Shown piece after piece: positions 1-9,052 of a DNA stretch of 64,000 bases. Both the position numbers and the translations under genes were made by a program. Position 1 is the stretch's first letter, and each line of letters opens with the position of its first letter. The notes below the pieces were generated by a model. It was not told where the DNA came from and searched no databases. It saw only the letters and a list, made by a program, of their open reading frames with translations. This DNA is from Rhodanobacter sp. A1T4. GTDB lineage: Bacteria; Pseudomonadota; Gammaproteobacteria; Xanthomonadales; Rhodanobacteraceae. The stretch is taken from positions 231,694 to 295,693 of the forward strand of contig NZ_JACHCP010000007.1 of assembly GCF_014207185.1 (NCBI RefSeq), in the 5' to 3' direction.

Positions 1-294
1 CACATAAGCTTCGGCCCAGCGGCGTGGCCAGCGATCTTCGGCGCGATCGAAACCCGCGCTACCCATCCAGTCGGTCAGCGCCAGCGCGTGCGAGTCGCGC
101 ACGCCCATCCGCCGCTGCTCAGGCGAGTCGACGAAGAACAAGCCGCCGAACGACCAGAACGCCTGCCCGCCCAGACTCTGCTCGGGCTCCTGCTCCAGCA
201 CCAGTACGCGCTTGCCCGCGTCGGTCAACTCCGTGGCCGCCACGAGTCCGGCCAGCCCTGCGCCAATCACAATCACATCAGTGCTTTCGCTCAT
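1..294 (-). CDS. FAD-dependent dehydrogenase, N-terminal part (runs off the left edge)
   Basis: The reading frame runs leftward from an ATG at 294 and stays open to the window edge, so only the first 98 residues are visible. They begin MSESTDVIVIGAGLAGLVAA, a textbook Rossmann FAD-binding motif (GxGxxG), followed by an acidic residue at the end of the second strand and a Gly/Phe-rich stretch (residues about 41-54, LGGQAFWSFGGLFFVD). That combination is typical of fumarate reductase/3-ketosteroid dehydrogenase-like FAD-binding dehydrogenases. The substrate cannot be told because the catalytic domain is outside the window. Family confidence is high, exact function low. Confidence 0.8.
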   Translation of the reverse strand, partial: MSESTDVIVIGAGLAGLVAATELTDAGKRVLVLEQEPEQSLGGQAFWSFGGLFFVDSPEQRRMGVRDSHALALTDWMGSAGFDRAEDRWPRRWAEAYV

Positions 295-401
295 GCGTGC
301 TCCGGTGTTGTTCCGAGCAATCAACTTAGCGCGGACCGACTGTCGTGGCTATGCGCAATGCGACAAAATGGCAGAGCTAAAACTGGCAAGTCTGCTCGCC
401 A

Positions 402-1265
402 ATGAAAGCCGTTGATCTTCACACCCTCGCCGACTTTTCATACGGATACAAACCCATGAATTCCAGCGCTAACCCGGGTAGCAGTCACGTCACAGTGAAA
501 AATCTGGCATTTGCCTTAGTGACTTTTGTCTTTGTGCTTATCGCACATGCCGTGGCTTATCTGACTCACGAATACAGCCATTCACTGACGGCCTGGTCGC
601 TAGGGTGGATGAAACAGCCATTCGGCATCGACTATGGACCTGCCACGGCCTACAACATCATCTTTCTGGGAGATGTTTCGGACAATGTGGATTATTCGCC
701 CCTCCTCGCCAGTGGTAATGGGCACAGCGCCGCACTGATTGCGCTTGCGGGTCCTTTCATGGGAAATGGTTTGCTGTACTTCATCCTGTACGGGCTGACT
801 TCGACCAGTTTCATCAAGTCGCGCCGATTCGTATTGGCCTTTTTCTATTGGCTATCCCTGATGTGCGCGGCCAATGTCTGGGGCTATGTCCCCATACGGG
901 CGATTACCACGCACGCCGATATCGCCATCGCGGCGCAAGGCCTGGGTATCTCCACCTCGGGATTATTTCCATTTGTAATGCTCGTTTCGGGCTACATTAC
1001 TTACCACTTCTTCTGCAGAATGTTTCCGAAGGTCTACCAAGCTGTTGCTGGTGACGTTGAAGGCAATCTTGCCCTGTTGATTGCCTTCACCTCATTCTGG
1101 TACTTCTCGTTCTACGGCGCCGATGGCATCTCGGGCTCCTATGGATTGATTTCGCAAATCCTCTCAATTACTTCGCGATACCTGCTTTTCCCGTTGTGTG
1201 TGGTGTACCTGTCATCGAGGTATGCCATTGGGAATTGGACACGACATCAGTTGCCGGCTCAGTAG
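402..1265 (+). CDS. M50-like integral membrane putative zinc metallopeptidase
   Basis: A 287-residue polytopic membrane protein. After a hydrophobic segment at about residues 33-53 comes THEYSHSLTAWSLGW, which contains an HExxH zinc-binding motif at the membrane boundary. A later segment reads LIALAGPFMGNGLLY, like the AGP motif of site-2 (M50) proteases. About six further hydrophobic stretches follow. I see no clear NxxD/third-ligand motif, so activity is uncertain. An internal ATG at 456 (MNSSANPGSS) is an alternative start, and neither start has a strong ribosome-binding site. Neighbours give no functional hint. It is AT-richer than the flanking genes. The M50 assignment is inference from two short motifs. 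Confidence 0.7.
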   Translation: MKAVDLHTLADFSYGYKPMNSSANPGSSHVTVKNLAFALVTFVFVLIAHAVAYLTHEYSHSLTAWSLGWMKQPFGIDYGPATAYNIIFLGDVSDNVDYSPLLASGNGHSAALIALAGPFMGNGLLYFILYGLTSTSFIKSRRFVLAFFYWLSLMCAANVWGYVPIRAITTHADIAIAAQGLGISTSGLFPFVMLVSGYITYHFFCRMFPKVYQAVAGDVEGNLALLIAFTSFWYFSFYGADGISGSYGLISQILSITSRYLLFPLCVVYLSSRYAIGNWTRHQLPAQ

Positions 1266-1365
1266 CGCTGACGTTTGCAACGCGGCTACTGCTACCTTGA
1301 GAGGGTTGAGGTGACGCAGAACGCGTTGATCAACGTAAACCTGACGCATAGACGCTCGTTGAAAA

Positions 1366-2307
1366 TCAACGGCGCTCAACCTTGCTACGTTTTTCGATAC
1401 CGCGCTCCCACGGCGGATTTTTGCCAAAGCGCTCAGCCAGAAAATCGACGAAGGCGCGTACGCGTGGAGGCACCATGCGTCGTTGCGGCATGACGGCGTG
1501 GATGCCGGTGGTGGTGATCGGGTATTTCGGCATCACCACCTCCAGGCGACCGGTGCGTAGCTCGTCGCAAACATGCCAGAACGAATGAATGGCAATGCCC
1601 AGGCCAGCCACGGCCGCATCGCGCAGCAGTTCGCCGGTGTTGCTTTCGAAGCGGCTGTGCACGCGCTGCAAAATTTCGCCGCCCTTGCCATCACCGAAAC
1701 GCCATAGGTCCTGCTGTCCCGACGTGCCCGTCAATAACAGGCAGGCATGCTCGGCCAAGTCCTTCGGTTTGCGCGGATGCCCGTGCCGCTGCAGATAGGC
1801 AGGCGAGGCGCACAGTACACGCCGGTTGGTGGCCAGTTGGCGCGCGACCAGACCGGAATCGCCAAGCGCGCCCACGCGGATACCGAGGTCGAAGCCCGCG
1901 CCGACCAAATCCAGCAGCTCGTCGCTGAGGTTCACGCTCAACTTGATGCGCGGATGACGGGTCAGAAATTCCGGCAGCAACGGCGACACGTACTGACGGC
2001 CGAAGGAGGCAGGCATGGTGACGCGCAACGTGCCTGACACTTCGTTTGCGGCTTGGCGCAGGCCGCTGGTCAGCGCTTCGAGATCTTCCACCAGCACGCG
2101 ACCCTGTGCGGCGAGCGCCAGACCTTCCGGCGTGGCATGCAGCTGGCGTGTGGTCCGATGCAGCAGCACGACACCAAGCTCGCGCTCGAGTCGCTTCAGG
2201 CGCTGACTGGCCACGGCCACGGATAAACCGAGGCTTCGCGCCGCCGCGCTGATGGTGCCCAGATCGAGCACGCGCATGAACAGACTCAGGTCACCGATGC
2301 GGTCCAT
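1366..2307 (-). CDS. LysR-family transcriptional regulator
   Basis: A 313-residue protein with an N-terminal winged helix-turn-helix (residues about 4-62, including GTISAAARSLGLSVAVASQRLKRLE split over the recognition helix) and a C-terminal LysR substrate-binding domain. Length and architecture are standard for the family. The ATG at 2307 is chosen over an upstream in-frame TTG (2316) because family members begin MDRIGDL-like. It is divergent from the MFS transporter at 2407 with about 100 bp between them, which makes that gene the most likely target. The effector is unknown. Confidence 0.92.
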   Translation of the reverse strand: MDRIGDLSLFMRVLDLGTISAAARSLGLSVAVASQRLKRLERELGVVLLHRTTRQLHATPEGLALAAQGRVLVEDLEALTSGLRQAANEVSGTLRVTMPASFGRQYVSPLLPEFLTRHPRIKLSVNLSDELLDLVGAGFDLGIRVGALGDSGLVARQLATNRRVLCASPAYLQRHGHPRKPKDLAEHACLLLTGTSGQQDLWRFGDGKGGEILQRVHSRFESNTGELLRDAAVAGLGIAIHSFWHVCDELRTGRLEVVMPKYPITTTGIHAVMPQRRMVPPRVRAFVDFLAERFGKNPPWERGIEKRSKVERR

Positions 2308-2315
2308 GACTATCA

Positions 2316-2334
2316 ATCATTCATTGAAAATGAT
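2316..2334. promoter_or_regulatory. Candidate LysR operator between the regulator and the MFS gene
   Basis: An interrupted palindrome ATCATT-(7 bp)-AATGAT, containing the T-N11-A pattern that LysR regulators recognise, lies in the divergent intergenic region just upstream of the regulator start. Binding is inferred from position and symmetry only. Confidence 0.4.
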
Positions 2335-2406
2335 TCCACATTTTGTCTGTTTTATTGCTAAATGCAAAGCTCTACGCTGACGCCATTCCTGTTTTGGAGC
2401 GTCATC

Positions 2407-3636
2407 ATGTTTGCCCCATCCCTCTCCAAACCCCGCACGCCGCTCGCGCTCTACGCGCTGACAGCTGGCGCGTTCGGCATCGGCACCACCGAATTCGTGA
2501 TCATGGGCCTGCTGTTGCAGGTCGCTGCCGATCTACACGTCAGCATCGCCGCGGCCGGCTTGCTGATCACCGGCTACGCGTTGGGTGTGTTCGTCGGCGC
2601 GCCGTTACTGACCGCGGCGACCAGTCGACTGCACCGTAAGACAGCGCTGGTTGCACTGATGCTGATTTTCACCGTTGGCAACCTGGCCAGTGCGCTCGCA
2701 CCAAATTACACGGTGCTGATGATCGCGCGCGTCATTACCTCGCTGGCCCACGGCACCTTCTTCGGTGTCGGCGCCGTGGTGGCGACCGGTTTGGTGGCCG
2801 AAGATCGCAAGGCTTCGGCCATATCGATCATGTTCACCGGCCTCACCGTAGCCACCTTGCTGGGCGTACCGGCCGGCGCATGGCTGGGGCACGCCTACGG
2901 CTGGCGCGCCACGTTCTGGGCAGTGACCGCGATCGGTGTGGTCGCCACCGCGATCATCGCGCTGCTGGTACCGTCAGATCGCAGCGACACTGCGCCGGCG
3001 CTGTTTCTTGAAGAGCTGCGGGGGATCGCCAAGCTGCAGGTGCTGCTCGGGTTGCTGATGACTGTGCTGGGCTTCGCCGGCGTGTTCACGGTATTTACTT
3101 ACATCCAGGCGATCCTCACCGGCGTCACCGGCGTCACCGGTTTCGCCGACAGCTCGGTCTCACCGATCCTTCTGGTGTTCGGCGGTGGGCTGGTGGTCGG
3201 CAACCTGCTGGGTGGCCGCCTGGCCGATCGCAAGCTCACGCCGACGCTGCTCGGGTCGCTGATCGCACTGGCCATTGTGCTTGGCGCAATGACGTTCGCG
3301 CTGCACAGCAAGCCGGCGATGATCGTGTTTACCGGTCTGCTCGGCATCGCGGCCTTCGCCACCGTCGCACCGCTGCAATTGCGCGTGTTGCAAAAGGCCG
3401 CTGGCAGCGGACAGAGCCTGGCCTCGAGCTTCAACATCGCCGCATTCAATCTGGGCAACGCGATCGGCGCATGGCTGGGCGGTGTGGTGATCACGCACGG
3501 TCCCGGCATGACTGCTGTGACATGGGTTGCCGCGCTGGTGACGATATCGGGCCTGGTGGTGGCACTGGTGAGTGTGCGGCTGGATTCGGTCAGACGTGTT
3601 GAATCCCGAACATCCGCTGTTTGTGCGTCCGCTTAA
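2407..3636 (+). CDS. MFS transporter, DHA1 (drug:H+ antiporter) family
   Basis: A 409-residue, 12-segment major facilitator. The N-terminus (TAGAFGIGTTEFVIMGLL) and the following segments match the AraJ/YdhP/arabinose-efflux-like group of DHA1 exporters. The first loop has a degenerate motif A (RLHRKTALV). The frame is open further upstream to 2362, but the ATG at 2407 gives the family-typical N-terminus. Divergent from a LysR regulator, so probably induced by a compound sensed by that regulator. The substrate cannot be predicted. Confidence 0.9.
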   Translation: MFAPSLSKPRTPLALYALTAGAFGIGTTEFVIMGLLLQVAADLHVSIAAAGLLITGYALGVFVGAPLLTAATSRLHRKTALVALMLIFTVGNLASALAPNYTVLMIARVITSLAHGTFFGVGAVVATGLVAEDRKASAISIMFTGLTVATLLGVPAGAWLGHAYGWRATFWAVTAIGVVATAIIALLVPSDRSDTAPALFLEELRGIAKLQVLLGLLMTVLGFAGVFTVFTYIQAILTGVTGVTGFADSSVSPILLVFGGGLVVGNLLGGRLADRKLTPTLLGSLIALAIVLGAMTFALHSKPAMIVFTGLLGIAAFATVAPLQLRVLQKAAGSGQSLASSFNIAAFNLGNAIGAWLGGVVITHGPGMTAVTWVAALVTISGLVVALVSVRLDSVRRVESRTSAVCASA

Positions 3637-3692
3637 ATCCTGAATCAAATCAGGCAACACAAGTATCCACCCAGCCACTTCAGGAGATCGTC

Positions 3693-5006
3693 ATGCGTCT
3701 CGGCACTCTACCGTCGGCAAAATCCTGCCTCCGCATAACTGGATCGAGTCATCGATTTACTACGCTGCTTTTACTTATCGTGGTGGGTTGCTTCGCCGCT
3801 TCAGCGCGTGCTGCAGCGCCTTCAGGATTCGACAAACCCCAATGGATCACGACCTGGATCGCCAGCCCGCAGCCACTGTGGAAGGGTGATTTTCCGTTAC
3901 CCACCAATGTGCCTTTCAATTTCTGGAATCAGACGGTGAGACAGGCCGCGCGCGTCAGCGTGGGAGGGCACAGCGTGCGCATCCAGCTGTCGAATGACTA
4001 CGGCTCGACACCCTTGGTTATCGGCTCGGCCCACATTGCATTGACCGGAAAGGATGCCGGTATTGTGGATGGAACGGATCGGTCGATAACGTTTGGCGGC
4101 CAAGGCTCGATCAGCATTCCGCCAGGCGCACCGGTGCTCAGCGATCCGATTGATCTGAAAGTGGCAGCACTACAGAACGTATCGGTCAGTCTCTATTTTC
4201 CAGAACCTGTCTCGCCTTCCACTTTTCACTGGGACGGGCGGCAAACGGCTTACATCGTCAGCGGCAACCAGACAGCCAAAGATTCCATCAAGCCCGATGC
4301 AACCATGACGACCCGCGTATTCCTCAGCGCGATTCAGGTTGATGCGCCATCGAAAACACGAACCGTCGTTGCGCTGGGTGATTCGATCACCGACGGCGCC
4401 GGTGCCAGCATGGATAGCAATGCGCGCTGGCCCGATTTTCTAGCTGCGCGACTTGTCGACAATCACGTTGCAGTGCTCAACGCCGGCATTTCCGGCGCAC
4501 GCCTTTTGCAGGACAAGATGGGTGTCAATGCGCTGGCTCGCTTCGATCGCGATGTGCTGAGTCAGCCGAATATCGAATCAGTGATCGTGCTGCTGGGCAT
4601 CAACGATATCAGCTGGAATCACATGGCGTTTGCTCCGAACGACATGCCCGCGACCGCCCAGCAGTTGATCGCCGGTTATCGACAGCTGATCGCCCGCGCG
4701 CATGCGCGAAACATGCGAATCATCGGGGCGACGCTGACGCCATTCGAGGGCGCGCTGAAAGACACACTCATGGCTGGCTATTACTCCGCCGAGAAAGAGC
4801 AGGTACGGCAAGCCGTCAATCGCTGGATACGCGAGAGCGGTGAATTCGATACCGTCGTCGACTTCGACAAATTATTGCGCGACCCCACGCATCCAACGCG
4901 CCTGCTGGCTGCCTATGATTCCGGCGACCACCTGCACCCTGGCGATGTCGGCAATAAGGCAATGGCGGCGGCGATCGACTCGGATACACTTTTCAATAAT
5001 CGATAA
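3693..5006 (+). CDS. Secreted SGNH/GDSL-family hydrolase (esterase)
   Basis: 437 residues. The ATG at 3693 is preceded by AGGAG at good spacing and gives a signal peptide ending near ASARA (residue 40), so export is likely. Residues about 50-210 form a beta-rich N-terminal domain. The SGNH domain starts with VVALGDSITDGAG (nucleophile Ser231), followed by a glycine block, the GIND block (Asn), and SGDHLHPGD near the end supplying Asp and His. The architecture matches secreted SGNH esterases acting on acetylated carbohydrates or lipids; the substrate is not determinable. An in-frame start at 3621 was rejected because it would bury the signal peptide. Confidence 0.9.
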   Translation: MRLGTLPSAKSCLRITGSSHRFTTLLLLIVVGCFAASARAAAPSGFDKPQWITTWIASPQPLWKGDFPLPTNVPFNFWNQTVRQAARVSVGGHSVRIQLSNDYGSTPLVIGSAHIALTGKDAGIVDGTDRSITFGGQGSISIPPGAPVLSDPIDLKVAALQNVSVSLYFPEPVSPSTFHWDGRQTAYIVSGNQTAKDSIKPDATMTTRVFLSAIQVDAPSKTRTVVALGDSITDGAGASMDSNARWPDFLAARLVDNHVAVLNAGISGARLLQDKMGVNALARFDRDVLSQPNIESVIVLLGINDISWNHMAFAPNDMPATAQQLIAGYRQLIARAHARNMRIIGATLTPFEGALKDTLMAGYYSAEKEQVRQAVNRWIRESGEFDTVVDFDKLLRDPTHPTRLLAAYDSGDHLHPGDVGNKAMAAAIDSDTLFNNR

Positions 5007-5100
5007 GATCGTCGAGAAAAGCCAAGCATCGATTACACGCTGAATTCAACTTGACTGCAGCTGATTCAAGCCTATGCCAATGTGATGAGAAGTTTGCCTC

Positions 5101-6075
5101 ATGAAGCAAATTCCAAGCGCCGATGCACACGTTCATTTGGAGGACTTGGAGCTGGACGAAGGGAATTTCAGAACGTTGGTGAGTGTGTTGCAAACCTTGA
5201 TCGAGGAGCTGGAGCAGGATTGCTCGCTCGACGAACCGGGCCGGCTGCGTCAACGCCTCGAGGCGCTTGACTGCCTCGAGGCCCATCTCCCGAATGGACA
5301 GGCTCAAGTCCGCGATGCTGAATCCTCTCAGGAGGCGGAACTCCATCATCGAGCTGAGGCGATCTATGCCAGGCTGGAGGCAGTCAACTACACGATCTAC
5401 CGCACCATCCGTCGCGACATCCAGCGGGGTGCCGGGACGGAATCGCTGTTGCAATGGGTGATCGCGTCCGCTGAAGATGGCCATCATGCCTCTCGGGCAA
5501 GCGGTGAACGCTATGACTATCTTGATGAACTGATCAGCGGAGTTTTAGAGTTCGAAGAGCCCTGCACCGGAGTAGCTGAGCTGCCGCCAGAGATGGTGTT
5601 TTATCAACCCACTCCGGCGCGCCATATCTTAGATCTGATCGAGCGCGCCGCACTCACCGAACGGGATGTACTGGTTGATCTTGGCTCGGGCATGGGGCAT
5701 GTCCCGTTGCTCGCTTCCATCTGTTCAGGTACGCGCAGCATCGGGATTGAACTCGAGGCAGCCTATGTCAACTGCGCGCAACGGAGCGCCCGAGCGTTGA
5801 ACCTGACGCAGGTGACCTTTATTCAGCAGGATGCACAGGTCGCGGATCTCTCCAGTGGCACGGTGTTTTATCTGTATACGCCTTTCACCGGCACGATCAT
5901 GCGCGCTGTGCTCGATTCGCTGCGACAGGAAGCGATGGGCCGCGAGATTCGCATCTGCACTTTTGGCCCATGCACGCCGATTATCGCCAAGGAACGATGG
6001 CTGCAGGCCACCGGGACGGTGGAATCGAATCGGACCGTTATATTTCGCTCCCTCCTTTTCCCAACAGGCAGATAG
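5101..6075 (+). CDS. Class I SAM-dependent methyltransferase-like protein
   Basis: 324 residues. The first about 110 residues are charged and helical. The C-terminal half has a Rossmann methyltransferase motif I, VLVDLGSGMGHVP (residues 190-202), an acidic residue after strand 2 (GIELEAAY) and a later strand with FYLYTPFTGTIM in the motif IV position, where an aromatic/TPF sequence replaces the usual (D/N)PP(Y/F). That layout resembles DOT1-like and tRNA/protein methyltransferases, but the substrate is unknown. It stands alone, about 95 bp downstream of the SGNH esterase, in the same direction. Confidence 0.75.
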   Translation: MKQIPSADAHVHLEDLELDEGNFRTLVSVLQTLIEELEQDCSLDEPGRLRQRLEALDCLEAHLPNGQAQVRDAESSQEAELHHRAEAIYARLEAVNYTIYRTIRRDIQRGAGTESLLQWVIASAEDGHHASRASGERYDYLDELISGVLEFEEPCTGVAELPPEMVFYQPTPARHILDLIERAALTERDVLVDLGSGMGHVPLLASICSGTRSIGIELEAAYVNCAQRSARALNLTQVTFIQQDAQVADLSSGTVFYLYTPFTGTIMRAVLDSLRQEAMGREIRICTFGPCTPIIAKERWLQATGTVESNRTVIFRSLLFPTGR

Positions 6076-6235
6076 GGTGCCAGTGTCTTCTTTGGCCGGT
6101 CGCGGCCCAAAGCGCTTAATGAGTCACCGCCCGACGCAAGCAGCTACATCACTTTCCGACGAATCACTCGCCAAAAAAGCGTCAACGCACCGCGCACACG
6201 CGCTAGCATCGATCATCCCTACCTTGGAGATGCCC

Positions 6236-7537
6236 ATGCGCCGTACTGCTTTCGCCCTGACGCTTGCCGCCGCCATCACGTCCTTGCACGCCACCGATAC
6301 CCCCAGCGTGCAGGCCATGGCGCAAATAGAGTTGCCGCAGGTTACGGCGTGGCGGCGCGATATCCATCAGCATCCCGAGCTGAGCAACCGCGAGGTGCGC
6401 ACGTCGGCCCTGGTGGCGGCAGAGCTGAAAAAGCTGGGGCTGGAAGTACATACCGGTATCGCACACACCGGCGTGGTCGGTTTGCTCAAGGGCGACCTGC
6501 CCGGCCCGCGACTGGCAATTCGCGCCGATATGGATGCGCTGCCGGTGACCGAGCCGACAGGCTTGCCGTTCGCCTCGAAGGCGACGGGCGAATACCGCGG
6601 CAAGCCGACCGGTGTGATGCATGCCTGCGGCCACGACGCACACACCGCAATGCTGCTCGGCATGGCGCAGGCGCTCAGCGGCATGAAGAAGACTCTGCAC
6701 GGTTCGGTGCTGTTCGTGTTCCAGCCCGCCGAGGAAGGCGCGCCGGTCGGCGAGGAAGGCGGCGCCGCGCTGATGCTGAAAGAGGGGCTGTTCCGCGATT
6801 TTAAACCCGATGCGATGTTCGGCATGCATGTGGTCTCTTCGCTCAACGTCGGCACGGTGTCGGTGCGGCCGGGGCCAACCATGGCCGGCTCGGACTGGTT
6901 CCGCATGGTGGTCCACGGTAAGCAGACGCACGGCGCGATGCCCTGGAATGGCATCGACCCGATTGTGACCTCGGCCGAGATCATCACTGCCGCACAAACC
7001 ATCGTCAGCCGCCGCCTGGATATCAGCACGCTACCCGCGGTGCTCAGCTTCGGCATCGTCGAGGGCGGCTCGCGCTACAACATCGTGCCCGACCAGGTGG
7101 AACTGCAGGGCACGCTGCGTACCTTCGACGCCGGCATGCGGCAACAGGCGGTGGATGATCTGAAGAACACTGCCGAGCATATCGCCGCCGCCAACGGCGC
7201 GACAGTGGAAGAGCAGATCCCGGTCGGCGACAGCAACCCGATACTGGTCAATGACCCTGCCCTCGCCGCGCGCGTGCGGGTCAGCATCGGCAAGGCCATC
7301 GGCAGCGAACATGCGATCGAAGCCAAACCGTGGATGGCCTCGGAAGATTTCGCCTACTTCGCCGAGGCCGTGCCGAGCGTGTACTTCTTCGTCGGCGCCA
7401 CGCCGAAAGGACAGGACGCCTCGAAGGCGCCGTCCAACCATTCGCCGAAATTCTTCCTCGACGAAGGTGCACTGACGATCGGGATGGAATCGATGCTGCA
7501 GGCGAGCCTGGATTATCTCAACGGACCAACCGCATAA
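6236..7537 (+). CDS. Exported M20-family amidohydrolase (peptidase M20D type)
   Basis: 433 residues with a signal peptide (MRRTAFALTLAAAITSLHA). The mature protein has the M20D landmarks: WRRDIHQHPELS near the start, RADMDALPVTE, MHACGHDAHTAMLLG with metal-binding Cys/His/Asp, and QPAEEG with the catalytic Glu pair. Family members hydrolyse N-acyl amino acids, hippurate or amino-acid conjugates. The export signal suggests scavenging in the periplasm. The open frame extends back to 5831 across the methyltransferase gene, but GGAG at 6225-6228 and the signal peptide support 6236 (6230 is also possible). Confidence 0.92.
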   Translation: MRRTAFALTLAAAITSLHATDTPSVQAMAQIELPQVTAWRRDIHQHPELSNREVRTSALVAAELKKLGLEVHTGIAHTGVVGLLKGDLPGPRLAIRADMDALPVTEPTGLPFASKATGEYRGKPTGVMHACGHDAHTAMLLGMAQALSGMKKTLHGSVLFVFQPAEEGAPVGEEGGAALMLKEGLFRDFKPDAMFGMHVVSSLNVGTVSVRPGPTMAGSDWFRMVVHGKQTHGAMPWNGIDPIVTSAEIITAAQTIVSRRLDISTLPAVLSFGIVEGGSRYNIVPDQVELQGTLRTFDAGMRQQAVDDLKNTAEHIAAANGATVEEQIPVGDSNPILVNDPALAARVRVSIGKAIGSEHAIEAKPWMASEDFAYFAEAVPSVYFFVGATPKGQDASKAPSNHSPKFFLDEGALTIGMESMLQASLDYLNGPTA

Positions 7538-7553
7538 GAGCATCTATCTCCTC

Positions 7554-8420
7554 ATGGCTAAAATTCTTATCCCGCTGCCAAGCCGCGATGCCGATCCTTC
7601 CGAGGTCGCGGTGAGCTGGCAGATCCTGCGCAATGATGGGCATGAGATCGTGTTCGCCACACCTGATGGCCATCCGGCCAGCGCAGACGAAATGATGCTC
7701 AGCGGGGTCGGACTCGACCCGTGGGGTTGGCTGCCAGGGCTGCGGCAACTACGGGTGGTCGGGCTGATCCTGCGCGCGAATGGCGATGCACGAAAGGCCT
7801 ATGCCGCGATGCTGAAAGACACCGCGTTTTGCGCGCCGCTGCGTTGGGACGAACTCGATGCGGCAGATTACGCCGGACTGCTGCTACCCGGCGGCCATCG
7901 CGCGCGTGGCATGCGCGAATACCTGGAAAGTCCGCTGTTACAGGGGATCGTCGCGGCGTTCTTTGATGCCGGCAAACCGGTCGCAGCGATCTGTCACGGC
8001 GTGCTGCTGGCCGCGCGTAGTCGCTCGAAGGTGAACGGCAAGTCGGTGCTGTTCGGCAAACGCACCACCACGCTGACTTGGGCGTTCGAGAAAAAGGCGT
8101 GGGCCACGGCGCGGGTCACCCGCTTCTGGGACCCATACTATTACCGCACCTATAACGAGAGCGCGGATCAACCGAGCGGCTACATGTCGGTGCAACAGGA
8201 AGTGACACGTGCGTTGGCCGATCCGGCCGATTTCAAGGACGTGCCGCGCGACGCCAAAGACTATGCCCGCAAGACCAGCGGCATCGCGCGCGACAGCGTC
8301 AAGGATGATTCACCGGCCTTCGTGGTGCGCGATGGCAATTACGTGTCGGCGCGCTGGCCCGGTGATGTGCATCGCTTTGCCAGGGAATTTTCGGCGATGC
8401 TAGGAGAAACGCGAGCGTAG
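7554..8420 (+). CDS. DJ-1/PfpI-family (type 1 glutamine amidotransferase-like) protein
   Basis: 288 residues. The DJ-1/PfpI fold is recognisable from DYAGLLLPGGHRARGMREY, then AAFFDAGKPVAAICHGVLLAA with the nucleophile-elbow Cys147 followed by His148. The C-terminal third (DPYYYRTYN... GNYVSARWPGD) matches the large subgroup of PfpI-like proteins of unknown substrate, related to Hsp31-type glyoxalase/chaperones. It starts 16 bp after the amidohydrolase gene, so the two may be cotranscribed. Its TAG stop codon lies inside the REP sequence beginning at 8417. Confidence 0.85.
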   Translation: MAKILIPLPSRDADPSEVAVSWQILRNDGHEIVFATPDGHPASADEMMLSGVGLDPWGWLPGLRQLRVVGLILRANGDARKAYAAMLKDTAFCAPLRWDELDAADYAGLLLPGGHRARGMREYLESPLLQGIVAAFFDAGKPVAAICHGVLLAARSRSKVNGKSVLFGKRTTTLTWAFEKKAWATARVTRFWDPYYYRTYNESADQPSGYMSVQQEVTRALADPADFKDVPRDAKDYARKTSGIARDSVKDDSPAFVVRDGNYVSARWPGDVHRFAREFSAMLGETRA

Positions 8421-8447
8421 GTTGGGGTGAGCGAAGCGAACCCCAAC
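8417..8447. repeat. REP sequence, left arm beside the RAYT gene
   Basis: A 31-base imperfect palindrome: GTAGGTTGGGGTGAGC then GAAGCGAACCCCAAC. It can fold into a GGGGT(T)/AACCCC hairpin. It overlaps the stop codon of the upstream gene and ends one base before the RAYT coding end. An inverted copy lies at 9005-9036. As a stable hairpin it may also act as a transcription end for the gene upstream. Confidence 0.8.
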
Positions 8448-8448
8448 A

Positions 8449-8982
8449 TCATCCATTCCGTTCACCGCCAATTTCCGCCGCATTCTCGCCACACGCCCAA
8501 TCCGTGCCAATCGTTCCTTCGCGGATATATCGATGGATCGATGAAAATGGCCAATCGCTGGCTCTCGCAGCATGACCGTGTTTCACCGGATTGATATGCA
8601 CGTAATCAATATGTCGAGCGAGATCATTGTCGTCCCTGATCTGATGTTCCCAGAAACGCCGCTGCCAGATGCCTCGCTCGCCCTTGCCCAAACGTGACGC
8701 ACCGATGGTTTCGCCAAGCGGAATGGTTCGCGAGAAAGCGGCCTTGATAAGCATCCAGCGTGTGGAAAAGTCATGGTCATCGGGTGGCAGCGTCCATATC
8801 GCATGCATGTGTTCGGGCAAAACGACCCAAGCAACAATATCGAATGCGTGTCTCCGCTTGACGGTCCTTACCGCTTGGCGAAGCTTGTCGATATGCTCGA
8901 CAAGCAGTGCTCTCGAGCGATCAGCCAGATTCACGGTGAAAAAGTAAGTACCGCCGCCGGCTTTGGCTCTTCTGTATTGCAT
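8449..8982 (-). CDS. REP-associated tyrosine transposase (RAYT, Y1/HUH family)
   Basis: 177 residues, normal length for the family. Strand-HUH motif: WVVLPEHMHAIWTLP (HMH, metal binding). Catalytic tyrosine region: RHIDYVHINPVKHG. N-terminal GGGTYFFTVNLADR is also typical. RAYTs bind and cleave REP single strands and are thought to spread REP elements as domesticated single-copy enzymes. The gene is bracketed by inverted REP sequences at 8417-8447 and 9005-9036, the usual REPtron arrangement. Confidence 0.95.
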   Translation of the reverse strand: MQYRRAKAGGGTYFFTVNLADRSRALLVEHIDKLRQAVRTVKRRHAFDIVAWVVLPEHMHAIWTLPPDDHDFSTRWMLIKAAFSRTIPLGETIGASRLGKGERGIWQRRFWEHQIRDDNDLARHIDYVHINPVKHGHAARASDWPFSSIHRYIREGTIGTDWACGENAAEIGGERNG

Positions 8983-9004
8983 GACGTCATCCTTGACGTT
9001 GAAC

Positions 9005-9036
9005 GTTGGGGTTCGCTTCGCTCACCCGCAACCTAC
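9005..9036. repeat. REP sequence, right arm beside the RAYT gene
   Basis: GTTGGGGTTCGCTTCGCTCA followed by CCCGCAACCTAC. Its reverse complement matches the left arm (8417-8447) with one inserted base and a near-identical core (GGGTGAGCGAAGCGAACCCC). It lies 22 bp beyond the RAYT start codon. Confidence 0.8.
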
Positions 9037-9052
9037 ACGGCGAAGTTGCGAT

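Noticed and set aside
5831..6235. N-terminal extension of the M20 amidohydrolase frame
   Set aside because: It overlaps the methyltransferase gene in another frame and would hide the signal peptide; GGAG before 6236 supports the shorter start.
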